5,109 nucleotides of DNA from Verrucomicrobiales bacterium (GTDB taxonomy: Bacteria; Verrucomicrobiota; Verrucomicrobiia; Verrucomicrobiales; Verrucomicrobiaceae), in contig DMMK01000337.1 in NCBI GenBank assembly GCA_003453085.1, forward strand, positions 1 to 5,109, written 5' to 3'. Under the pieces are notes generated by a model. The model had not been told where the DNA came from and searched no databases. It saw only the letters and a program-made list of their open reading frames with translations. Every line of letters starts with the position of its first letter. Position 1 is the stretch's first letter. Shown here one piece after another: positions 1-5,109 of the stretch. The translations under genes were made by a program, and so were the position numbers.

Positions 1-272
1 GGGGTAAAGACCGCCCAGGCGCAGCTCGCCCGAGTTTCTCTGATGGTGAAGACCGCCTTCGTGGTGGCTCCAGCGGCCCTCGTGGTCGCTCCTCCTTTGG
101 TGATGACGAGGCCCCTCGTCCCCGTGGGAAGCGCCCGGATGGCGACCGGAAACCCCGCAGCAGCGGCGGTGCCGGAAAGCCACGTTCCACCCGTGGGGAC
201 TCCCCCAGCAGGCCCCCGCGCGCCTCGGTGAAACGGGCCCCCGGAAAAAAAGGCCCTCGCGGCCGTCCCTAA
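1..272 (+). CDS. 3' end of a protein with a basic RG/PS-rich tail (partial)
   Basis: The frame is open from the left edge (first full codon at position 3) and stops at TAA 270-272, giving the last 89 residues of a protein that starts outside the window. The visible part is low complexity, rich in Gly, Arg, Pro, Ser and Lys, with stretches such as RGGSSGPRGRSSFGDD and a strongly basic end, KRAPGKKGPRGRP. No folded domain is visible. Tails of this kind are known on RNA-binding proteins, notably RsuA/RluB-family rRNA pseudouridine synthases and DEAD-box RNA helicases, where they help bind rRNA. I infer one of these two, with slight preference for a pseudouridine synthase, but the catalytic domain lies upstream and cannot be checked. 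An overlapping frame at 43-231 is a shadow: it gives a Val/Ala/Pro-rich product without a ribosome site. No clear terminator follows the stop. Confidence 0.7.
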   Translation, partial: GKDRPGAARPSFSDGEDRLRGGSSGPRGRSSFGDDEAPRPRGKRPDGDRKPRSSGGAGKPRSTRGDSPSRPPRASVKRAPGKKGPRGRP

Positions 273-291
273 ACTGGGATTGTCTTTATTC

Positions 292-319
292 TTGCCACGG
301 CAGTCAGAGGGGCTAACCT
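292..319 (+). promoter_or_regulatory. Possible weak sigma-70 promoter for accB-accC
   Basis: TTGCCA at 292-297 resembles a -35 box (TTGACA). TAACCT at 314-319, 16 bases downstream, is a poor -10 box (3 of 6 matches to TATAAT, but including the first T, the A and the last T). This is the best pair seen in the gap between the upstream gene and accB. It would start transcription near 325-327, ahead of both possible accB starts. The match is weak and could be chance; transcription could also come from further upstream. Confidence 0.2.
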
Positions 320-374
320 CGACACCTCTAATCGCACTCACATCCCATTAATGGACGACACAAAATCTAACGAG

Positions 375-381
375 AAGGAGG
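375..381 (+). promoter_or_regulatory. Strong Shine-Dalgarno site that points to a TTG start for accB
   Basis: AAGGAGG at 375-381 is a near-perfect Shine-Dalgarno sequence. It lies 8 bases before TTG 390-392, which is in frame with accB. The in-frame ATG at 351 has no purine-rich site before it (the bases just upstream are CTCACATCCCATTA). The site would lie inside the coding sequence if ATG 351 were used. It therefore favours initiation at TTG 390. Confidence 0.6.
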
Positions 382-389
382 CCACAGCT

Positions 390-878
390 TTGGACCTGAA
401 GCAGATCAAGCAGATCGTGGCCCTCATGGCCGAAAACGACCTCAGTTACTTTCATTTCGAAAACCAAGGATCCAAGGTCGAACTGCGACGTGGATCTGAC
501 TTCCAGGCGGCCAAAGAGCTGCTGAAGCACCTCCCCGTCGCCTCGGCTGCCGCCCCGGTGGCCCTGGCCGCCGCCGCGCCTGCAGCAACAGCTCCAGCGA
601 CCACCGCCGCTGCGCCCGCCGCTGTCGCCGCCGAGCCTGCTGGCCCGACCATCAACAGCCCGATGGTTGGCACCTTCTACCGCTCCTCCGCCCCAGGCGA
701 AAAAGCCTTTGCGAACATCGGTGACTCCGTGGATGAAAATTCCAACGTCTGCATCATTGAGGCCATGAAGGTCATGAATGAGATCAAGGCCGAGATGCGT
801 GGCACCATCGCCCGTGTCCTCGTCGAAGACGGCAAGCCGGTCCAATACGGCCAGCCTCTGTTTGAATTGAAGGCCTAG
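390..878 (+). CDS. accB: Biotin carboxyl carrier protein of acetyl-CoA carboxylase (AccB)
   Basis: AccB carries the biotin that shuttles a carboxyl group from biotin carboxylase to the carboxyltransferase, the first committed step of fatty acid synthesis in the cytoplasm. With the TTG start the protein has 162 residues (E. coli AccB has 156) and begins MDLKQIKQIVALM, matching the usual MD-x-K-x-IK start of the family. Residues 51-87 form an Ala/Pro-rich flexible linker. Residues about 88-162 are the biotinyl domain: GTFYRSSAPGEKAF (94-107) contains the 'thumb' typical of the acetyl-CoA carboxylase type, and EAMKVMNEI holds the lysine to be biotinylated (K127, codon 768-770). The longest frame begins at ATG 351 and adds 13 hydrophilic residues (MDDTKSNEKEATA). 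I prefer 390 because of the AAGGAGG site and the homology, but accC also lacks a ribosome site, so 351 remains possible. accC follows after 110 bases, presumably in one operon. Confidence 0.95.
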   Translation: MDLKQIKQIVALMAENDLSYFHFENQGSKVELRRGSDFQAAKELLKHLPVASAAAPVALAAAAPAATAPATTAAAPAAVAAEPAGPTINSPMVGTFYRSSAPGEKAFANIGDSVDENSNVCIIEAMKVMNEIKAEMRGTIARVLVEDGKPVQYGQPLFELKA

Positions 879-882
879 GACA

Positions 883-955
883 GTTGACCGTCGCTATGCT
901 TGACCCCTGACCCCTGACGGTCAGGCGGGTCAAGGGGTCAACCGTCAGAAAGTCA
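883..955 (+). repeat. TGAC/GTCA heptad palindrome between accB and accC
   Basis: TGACCCC (901-907), TGACCCC (908-914) and TGACGGT (915-921) form a 7-base direct repeat. They are followed by the inverted core GTCA at 920, 929, 937, 944 and 952, spaced 7-9 bases apart. TTGACCCC at 900-907 pairs with GGGGTCAA at 934-941, and GACCC 909-913 pairs with GGGTC 927-931, with further inner pairs closing on a short loop. The result is a long imperfect hairpin with bulges. GTTGACC at 883-889 could compete for GGTCAAC at 936-942. No T-run follows, so it does not look like an intrinsic terminator. It could be a dispersed intergenic repeat, an mRNA-stabilising or attenuating structure, or a protein-binding site. 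Confidence 0.6.
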
Positions 956-964
956 AGATACGCA

Positions 965-988
965 CCTCCTCTTCCTCTCCCGTCCCTC
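965..988 (+). promoter_or_regulatory. Pyrimidine-rich accC leader without Shine-Dalgarno site
   Basis: The 24 bases directly before the accC ATG contain 23 pyrimidines (single G at 982) and no purine-rich ribosome site. Initiation presumably relies on ribosomal protein S1, an unstructured leader or coupling to accB translation. CCTCCT at 965-970 is complementary to AGGAGG at 376-381 near the accB start, but pairing over that distance is only a possibility. Confidence 0.4.
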
Positions 989-2350
989 ATGTTCCGAAAA
1001 GTCCTCGTCGCCAACCGTGGTGAGATCGCCGTCCGCATCATCCGCGCCTGCAAAGAGCTCGATGTCAAAACCGTCGCCGTTTATTCTGAAGCAGATGTGG
1101 ACTCCATGCACGTCCACCTCGCCGATGAAGCCATCTGCATCGGCCCCGGCCCCAGCAGCGAGAGCTACCTGAAGATCAGCCGCATCATCAGCGCGGCCGA
1201 GATTGCGAATGTGGACGCTATCCACCCTGGCTACGGCTTCCTTTCCGAAAAGGCCGAGTTCGCCGATGTGTGCGAGCAGTGCAAAATCAAGTTCATCGGG
1301 CCCAGCTCCCGCGTCATCTCCATGATGGGGGACAAAAACGTCGCCCGCGCCACCGCCCGTGCCGCAGGCGTGCCCGTGACCCCCGGCTCTGACGGCCTCA
1401 TCCACAATGAAGAAGAAGCCCTCATGTGGGCTCGGAAGATCGGCTATCCCGTCATCATTAAGGCCAGCGCCGGCGGCGGTGGTCGCGGCATGCGCCCTGT
1501 GTTGAACGAGGCCACCCTCATCTCCAGTTTCCAGGCCGCCTCCATGGAAGCCCTCAAGTGCTTTGGCGACGGTTCCATGTACATGGAAAAGCTGGTCGAA
1601 AAACCTCACCACATCGAGTTCCAGATCGTTGCCGACAGCCAGGGCAACGTCGTCCACCTTGGTGAGCGCGACTGCTCCATGCAGCGGCGTAACCAAAAGA
1701 TCATCGAAGAGTGCCCCAGCCCCAAGATGACCGACGACCTCCGCAAAAGGATGGGCGACGCCACCATCCGTATCTGCAAAGAGATCGGCTACGAAAACTG
1801 CGGCACCATCGAATTCCTCGTCGATAACAATCGTGAAGACTTCTACTTCATGGAGATGAACACCCGCATTCAGGTGGAGCACCCCATCACCGAAGAAGTG
1901 TACGGCTGCGACCTTATCAAGGAGCAGATCCGCATCGCCGCCGGTCTGCCGCTCAGCGAGCACGTCGTCAACGCCGTCCCCCGTGGCCACTCTATCGAGT
2001 GCCGAATCAACGCCGAAGACCCCTTCCGCAACTTCGCCCCCAGCCCCGGCAAGATCAATCTCTGGTACACCTCCGGTGGCCGCGGCGTCCGCGTGGACAG
2101 CCACGTCTATTCCGGCTACGAAGTGCCCCCGTATTATGACTCGATGATCGCCAAGCTCATCGTCACTGGTGCCACCCGCGAGATCGCCATCCGCCGCATG
2201 CGTCGCGCCCTGGGCGAGTTCGTCGTCGAAGGCATCAAAACGACCATTCCCCTCCAGAGCAAAGTCCTCACGACGAGCGACTTCCAAAACGGCCAATACG
2301 ACATCACCTGGGTCGAAAACTTCCTGCGCCAGGAAGGCCTGAAGGGCTGA
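989..2350 (+). CDS. accC: Biotin carboxylase subunit of acetyl-CoA carboxylase (AccC)
   Basis: AccC uses ATP and bicarbonate to carboxylate the biotin on AccB, in the cytoplasm. The 453-residue product is about the length of E. coli AccC (449) and appears intact. It opens with the family signature [19 protein letters not shown]. The N-terminal Rossmann-like domain covers about residues 1-115 (HPGYGFLSE at 79-87). The ATP-grasp domain has K116, the glycine-rich loop [12 protein letters not shown] (157-168, with K158) and H208. It also has K237 in RRNQK, E275, and the metal/biotin site [12 protein letters not shown] (288-299, including E289, N291, R293 and E297). R339 in ECRINAEDP is the conserved catalytic arginine. 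The biotin carboxylase C-terminal domain fills about 336-445. The ATG at 989 fits the family start exactly, although no Shine-Dalgarno site precedes it. It lies downstream of accB in the same orientation, as in many bacteria. Pyruvate or propionyl-CoA carboxylase subunits are related, but the size and AccB pairing favour AccC. Confidence 0.97.
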   Translation: MFRKVLVANRGEIAVRIIRACKELDVKTVAVYSEADVDSMHVHLADEAICIGPGPSSESYLKISRIISAAEIANVDAIHPGYGFLSEKAEFADVCEQCKIKFIGPSSRVISMMGDKNVARATARAAGVPVTPGSDGLIHNEEEALMWARKIGYPVIIKASAGGGGRGMRPVLNEATLISSFQAASMEALKCFGDGSMYMEKLVEKPHHIEFQIVADSQGNVVHLGERDCSMQRRNQKIIEECPSPKMTDDLRKRMGDATIRICKEIGYENCGTIEFLVDNNREDFYFMEMNTRIQVEHPITEEVYGCDLIKEQIRIAAGLPLSEHVVNAVPRGHSIECRINAEDPFRNFAPSPGKINLWYTSGGRGVRVDSHVYSGYEVPPYYDSMIAKLIVTGATREIAIRRMRRALGEFVVEGIKTTIPLQSKVLTTSDFQNGQYDITWVENFLRQEGLKG

Positions 2351-2408
2351 TGTGACTTTATCTAACGCCTTGGAATACAAGACATTAGTATCGCTAAGAG
2401 TGCCCGAA

Positions 2409-2450
2409 ATCCTCCCTTCCCACCGAGAACTCCTCTTTTCAGGGGAGGAT
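2409..2450. repeat. REP-like inverted repeat downstream of accC
   Basis: ATCCTCCC at 2409-2416 is an exact inverted copy of GGGAGGAT at 2443-2450. Inside it, CTCCTC at 2430-2435 pairs with GGGGAG at 2442-2447 (one G-U pair) over the loop TTTTCA, giving an alternative hairpin. On the minus strand the translation reads YPPLKRGVLGGKGGF. This resembles the PPLKRG/LKGGLGG-type peptides that come from spurious translation of dispersed CCTCCC...GGGAGG elements in many genomes. It may help end or protect the accC transcript, but no T-run follows on the plus strand. Confidence 0.4.
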
Positions 2451-2495
2451 AAGTCAGTTTGGGGCGTGGAGGAAAAGTCTGAGCAACGTGAAGCA

Positions 2496-2655
2496 GTCTA
2501 TATCTAGACAGTGTAAGCACATGTGTGTGCCTTTCGGTGCGCTGGGAAAGAAAATGACGCTCTCTCGTGAGGGCAAGAGTATGCATCCAAAGGGCATCCG
2601 CGCCTCATACTGAACAGCATTTGACGGATAAGGAGAGATGCGCGGACGATGCATC
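2496..2655. other. Cluster of short hairpins, possible structured RNA or decayed element
   Basis: Several small stems follow one another closely: GTCTA 2496-2500 with TAGAC 2505-2509; GCACA 2517-2521 with TGTGC 2526-2530; CTTTC 2531-2535 with GAAAG 2546-2550; and GCTCTC 2559-2564 with GAGGGC 2569-2574. A larger one follows: ATGCATC 2581-2587 with GATGCAT 2648-2654, enclosing TCCGCGC 2597-2603 with GCGCGGA 2640-2646. An alternative stem is AGTATG 2578-2583 with CATACT 2606-2611. Each stem is short and could be chance; the density is what stands out. Either strand could carry the RNA. Confidence 0.25.
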
Positions 2656-2807
2656 AAGGGGTGGTAAGTCGCGAATCCAGATGGCTAGGAGTACCCTCTT
2701 TTTTGGTCCACCTATTATATCCTGCACTGCACCGGAACGGAGTGGGCCGTGGGAAATGTACCAGGCAGCTAGGGAGCTTTAGAGAGTTCGGCGTCATCTG
2801 TATTCGT

Positions 2808-5109
2808 TCAGTAGGTAAAAACAGACTCCAAAAGACTGTTGGAGGTGGAGTTAGTCACTGGCCGTCCCCGGGCACGAATGAGGGAAGGCTCTGGCAGGCT
2901 GCTCAGGCCGTCCAGTTCCCAGCCTCCGCTGATACTGGTACCGCTGCCAAGTGGTGTCCACGTCGTGCCTCCGTTGGTGGAGATGTCAAAGGTGACATTC
3001 GCGATTTCAGGTGAGGTGCCACCCCGAAGCCACTCCAGGCGATAAACACCTGAGGTTTCAACCACATCGAAGCTTTCTGTCGCGTCAGTATTTTCCAATC
3101 TCTGTAGAGCGGGGCCGATCAGAATGCGTCCGTTTTTCTGAATGAGGATGTTGGATATGCTGGTCACCTGGTTGATCTCAAATGAGGAATCTAAGGTACC
3201 GTTTGTGTTGAGTCTGACCAAAGATCCGTAGGTGCCATAGCTGTCATGGAAATTCGTGCCACCTCCCACCAGGATTTTGCCATCCGCCTGAAGTGCCACA
3301 GCTCTGATAAATCCGGCTGTAGGAGGGGTGAATCCGGTGTCCAGGGTGCCGTCTGCATTCAGACGGATGATCTGTCCGCAGGAAATCGGTGTCGAGGATC
3401 CCTGGGGTGTCACCATGGTGAAATCACCTGTGACCAGGATCTTCCCGTCTTTTTGCACCACTAGATTCGTAATGGCTCCATCAAAATCCGGAGTGAAGCC
3501 AGTGTCCATGGTGCCGTCTGAATTTGCCCGATAAAAATGGCTGCGCGCGAGGGGATGGGACGTGGTAAAATCACCGCCTAGCAGAACCTTGCCGTCCTGT
3601 TGAAGAGCTACGGCATACACGGTCCCGGAAGACGGAGGGGCATTGAAACTGCTGTCAATGATTTGGTCAGCCTGCAGTCTTCCGACGCTCTGATGGTAGG
3701 TTAAGTGACCGCCATGCACATTCACATCAGCGAACGAGAATCCCATTGTGATGAAACGGCCCACAAGGATGGTCTTCCCGTCAGGCTGGACGGCAGATCC
3801 GTAAATGTAACCATCGGTGCCGCTAACGTCCGGTTCTGCTGGCAATGGCAGGGCTCCGGTTGTATGCGGAGCGACTTCATCCACCAATCCGTTGCTCTTG
3901 AGCACGGTGTAAGAGCGGCGGGGCAGGGTATAATTGACCGTCAGGAATTCGCCCCCAAAGACCACTTTGCCATCGTCTTTGACCGCAATCGTGGTGATAG
4001 GCGCATCGGTGGGGGCACCTGGAGACGAATAAGGCACCGAACCATTGCTGTTGACACGGCCGATGAAACTCCGACCATCTGGTAAATCACGGGCGACCAT
4101 AAACCTCCCGTCAGGGATCTGGGCAATGCTAGTTACACCGTTGATATTGGCCAGCACGGGATCATTTTCAACAACCCCGGCCGCGATCGGCCGGGTGAAG
4201 GCCGCAACCGTATCCGTCAGCAGCGTTGTGCCGCTGAGGGTCGCCACCACACGAATATGAGCGTTTAGGGGAAGGATGAGGCCCGTCCGTTCCCAGCCGC
4301 CGCTGATAGGACTCCCCAGACCGAGCCATGTCCAAGTCTGCCCGCCATCCTTGGACAGGTAGAAGACCACCTGGGTCACCCCTGATGGCAGCGGAACCGG
4401 CAGCCATTGCACACGGTTATAGCTGTTTGCCACGATGGCCGGATCCGAGCCGACGCCGAGTCCGGGCAGAGCAGGACGGGTGAAGGTGGCCAGGGACTCC
4501 AGCAGGAGGGATGCGCCGCTGGCACTGGCGGTGCCTCGTGCCAGAACACGCAGATAACCAGCCGCAGGCAGGTCCAGTCCGGTCCGCAGCCACTCGCCGC
4601 TGACATTGACCCCCATGCCGAGGGAGGTCCAGGCAACCCCATCGATGGAGAGGAAGAACTCCATGGTGGCCACTGTGGCCGGCAAATTCACCGGTGCCCA
4701 CTTCACGGTGCCATAGGCCGAGGCCGTGAGCGCGGCATCGGAGGTGATCATGTTGGACACCCGTGTCAGGCTGAAAGCTCTCTTCGACTCGATGACTCCA
4801 ACGGAACCACCATTCAATCCGCCAGTGACCGTTCCGCGTGCTCGGAGAAGTCCGCTGTCAGGCAGTGACGAATTGTATAGCCTCCACCCGCCACCAGAGA
4901 TGGGAGATCCGGTCCCTGCAGAGGTCCATGTGGTACCGCTGTCGGTGGAAACATCGAACCATACATGGCCGAGGGTCGGTGAGGCTCCTCCACGAAACCA
5001 CTCCACATCACCGTAGGCAGGCACGTTGAAAGTTTCGGTGACCTGGTGGTTGGCCAAACGGGTCAGATAGCGCCAGGGATTGGACGTTGCCACCGTGGTA
5101 AACGCACCA
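2808..5109 (-). CDS. Large delta-60 repeat beta-propeller protein (5' end outside window)
   Basis: The frame ends at TGA 2808-2810 and stays open to the right edge. The GTG at 5091-5093 is an internal codon: five more codons upstream (GAFTT) continue the same repeat pattern, so the true start lies outside the window. About 766 residues are visible, numbered here from that GTG. Residues up to about 17 look like the end of a delta-60 blade (GAFTTV...RYLTRLANHQ). They are followed by module A (about 14-110), module B (113-206), module C (214-301), about seven delta-60 repeats (318-671) and module D (672-761). Modules share a W-T-x-x-G-x-G...SGGW core and are probably beta-sandwiches. The delta-60 repeats show the pattern VxxVALQxDGKILVGGDFT...RLNxDGTLDxxF (TIGR02608 type). 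Such proteins are usually large and exported, but no signal peptide can be seen because the N-terminus is missing. No PEP-CTERM or other sorting motif, transmembrane helix or catalytic motif is visible. Function is unknown; an extracellular binding or adhesion role is an inference. Confidence 0.88.
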   Translation of the reverse strand, partial: GAFTTVATSNPWRYLTRLANHQVTETFNVPAYGDVEWFRGGASPTLGHVWFDVSTDSGTTWTSAGTGSPISGGGWRLYNSSLPDSGLLRARGTVTGGLNGGSVGVIESKRAFSLTRVSNMITSDAALTASAYGTVKWAPVNLPATVATMEFFLSIDGVAWTSLGMGVNVSGEWLRTGLDLPAAGYLRVLARGTASASGASLLLESLATFTRPALPGLGVGSDPAIVANSYNRVQWLPVPLPSGVTQVVFYLSKDGGQTWTWLGLGSPISGGWERTGLILPLNAHIRVVATLSGTTLLTDTVAAFTRPIAAGVVENDPVLANINGVTSIAQIPDGRFMVARDLPDGRSFIGRVNSNGSVPYSSPGAPTDAPITTIAVKDDGKVVFGGEFLTVNYTLPRRSYTVLKSNGLVDEVAPHTTGALPLPAEPDVSGTDGYIYGSAVQPDGKTILVGRFITMGFSFADVNVHGGHLTYHQSVGRLQADQIIDSSFNAPPSSGTVYAVALQQDGKVLLGGDFTTSHPLARSHFYRANSDGTMDTGFTPDFDGAITNLVVQKDGKILVTGDFTMVTPQGSSTPISCGQIIRLNADGTLDTGFTPPTAGFIRAVALQADGKILVGGGTNFHDSYGTYGSLVRLNTNGTLDSSFEINQVTSISNILIQKNGRILIGPALQRLENTDATESFDVVETSGVYRLEWLRGGTSPEIANVTFDISTNGGTTWTPLGSGTSISGGWELDGLSSLPEPSLIRARGRPVTNSTSNSLLESVFTY
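2811..3080 (-). repeat. C-terminal module D, a copy of module A
   Basis: Residues about 672-761 repeat module A. EWLRGGTSPEIANVTFDIST corresponds to EWFRGGASPTLGHVWFDVST, and GTTWTPLGSGTSISGGW corresponds to GTTWTSAGTGSPISGGGW. The DNA coding for the SGGW segment (GTTCCCAGCC-x-CCGCTGATA on plus, near 2925 and 4290) differs at only one position between modules D and C. The protein ends right after the module with LLESVFTY, without any visible sorting signal. Confidence 0.65.
2817..2844 (-). terminator. Possible weak intrinsic terminator overlapping the gene end
   Basis: On the minus strand, CTCCAA (2839-2844) pairs with TTGGAG (2826-2831) over a 7-base loop. After TCTG it is followed by TTTTT (2817-2821). 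The shape fits a rho-independent terminator, but the stem has only six pairs, half of them A-T. It lies before the stop codon at 2808-2810, so ending there would leave an mRNA without a stop. It may be inactive or a chance match. Confidence 0.2.
3081..4142 (-). repeat. Block of about seven delta-60 repeats (probable beta-propeller)
   Basis: Within the large minus-strand protein, the repeat core recurs at about residues 321, 366, 431, 492, 541, 596 and 646. Examples are ITTIAVKDDGKVVFGGEF, VYAVALQQDGKVLLGGDF, ITNLVVQKDGKILVTGDF and IRAVALQADGKILVGGG. The later copies each end in RLNxDGTLDxxF. Repeats 4-6 are the best conserved. Repeats 1-3 are more diverged and carry long insertions. Repeat 7 is shortened and runs directly into module D. 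Seven copies fit a closed seven-bladed propeller, although the blade count is made by eye. Confidence 0.8.
4191..5054 (-). repeat. Three tandem beta-sandwich-like modules A, B and C
   Basis: Module A spans about 4764-5054, B about 4476-4757 and C about 4191-4454. All have a strand of the V-x-W type, then an F-x-(V/L)S-x-D/G...TW/AWT segment, then G-x-G...SG-W, and finish with R-(V/A)-x-A...ES/TD...FTRP or FSLTR. B and C resemble each other most (V-x-W-x-P-V-x-LP near the start; ERTGL or LRTGL followed by LP later). A is closer to module D at the C-terminus. No database family is claimed; an immunoglobulin-like or carbohydrate-binding fold is only a guess. Confidence 0.65.

Larger units (their letters stand above)
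2351..2807. other. Convergent intergenic region without a convincing gene
   Basis: This 457-base gap lies between the end of accC and the end of the minus-strand delta-60 gene. Frames here (for example 2567-2782 and 2649-3014 on plus, 2362-2586 and 2454-2657 on minus) give low-complexity or arginine/cysteine-rich products with no recognisable domain. The longest one runs antisense into the delta-60 gene. The region contains a REP-like inverted repeat near 2409-2450, several closely spaced short hairpins (2496-2655) and a T6 run at 2699-2704 not preceded by a strong stem. No tRNA or known riboswitch was recognised. Confidence 0.6.

Noticed and set aside
43..231. A 62-codon plus-strand frame in the first 272 bases
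   Set aside because: It is out of frame with the RG-rich tail and gives a Val/Ala/Pro-rich product without a ribosome site; the tail frame, open from the edge to 272, explains the region better.
348..845. A 165-codon minus-strand frame opposite accB
   Set aside because: It is antisense to a clear biotinyl-domain gene and has a low-complexity Gly/Arg/Cys-rich middle that mirrors the Ala/Pro linker.
897..945. The accB-accC hairpin as a rho-independent terminator
   Set aside because: No run of T follows the stem on either strand, and accC directly downstream has no obvious promoter of its own.
953..2380. A 475-codon open frame on the minus strand opposite accC
   Set aside because: It mirrors accC almost exactly, its product is a biased Asp/Val/Ala/Gly/His-rich string with no domain, and accC on the plus strand is fully convincing. 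Long antisense frames are expected opposite C-ending codon use.
2658..2704. A plus-strand terminator ending in the T6 run
   Set aside because: Only a 4-base stem (GGTA/TACC or GGGT/ACCC) with a loop of about 25 or more bases precedes the T-run, which is too weak.
2649..3014. A 121-codon plus-strand frame with AAGGAG 13 bases upstream
   Set aside because: The spacing is too long, the product has no recognisable features, and more than half of it lies opposite the delta-60 gene.
5091..5093. GTG as the start codon of the delta-60 gene
   Set aside because: The frame continues to the window edge with residues that fit a delta-60 blade, no signal peptide follows the GTG, and no ribosome site is visible in the few bases upstream.

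Overview
The window is moderately GC-rich bacterial DNA, most likely from the phylum Verrucomicrobiota (a Prosthecobacter/Verrucomicrobium-like organism). That placement is an inference. It rests on the large delta-60-repeat surface-type protein, the RG-rich tailed RNA-binding protein, weak use of Shine-Dalgarno sites and an intergenic TGAC/GTCA heptad repeat. No rRNA or other phylogenetic marker is present.

Layout: positions 1-272 hold the 3' end of a plus-strand gene with a basic, Gly/Arg/Pro/Ser-rich tail. After a 117-base gap (78 bases to the first in-frame ATG) come accB (biotin carboxyl carrier protein, best start TTG at 390, end 878) and accC (biotin carboxylase, 989-2350). The 110-base gap between them contains a long palindromic TGAC/GTCA repeat and a pyrimidine-rich accC leader with no Shine-Dalgarno site. 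Positions 2351-2807 are a 457-base convergent intergenic region with no convincing gene. It holds a REP-like inverted repeat and a run of short hairpins. From 2808 to the window edge, on the minus strand, lies a very large gene whose reading frame is still open at 5109. It encodes three beta-sandwich-like modules, a block of about seven delta-60 repeats (probably a beta-propeller), and a fourth module at the C-terminus.

AccB and AccC form the first half-reaction of acetyl-CoA carboxylase: AccC carboxylates the biotin carried by AccB at the expense of ATP and bicarbonate, feeding malonyl-CoA to fatty acid synthesis. The carboxyltransferase genes (accA/accD) are not in the window. The minus-strand protein is functionally unrelated; it is probably secreted or surface-exposed and its role is unknown.

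The most useful observations are the likely mis-callable accB start, the heptad palindrome between accB and accC, and evidence that the delta-60 protein is built from larger super-repeats. The open frame at the right edge looks like the last blade of a second, upstream propeller. I see no clear sign of a wholly new system.
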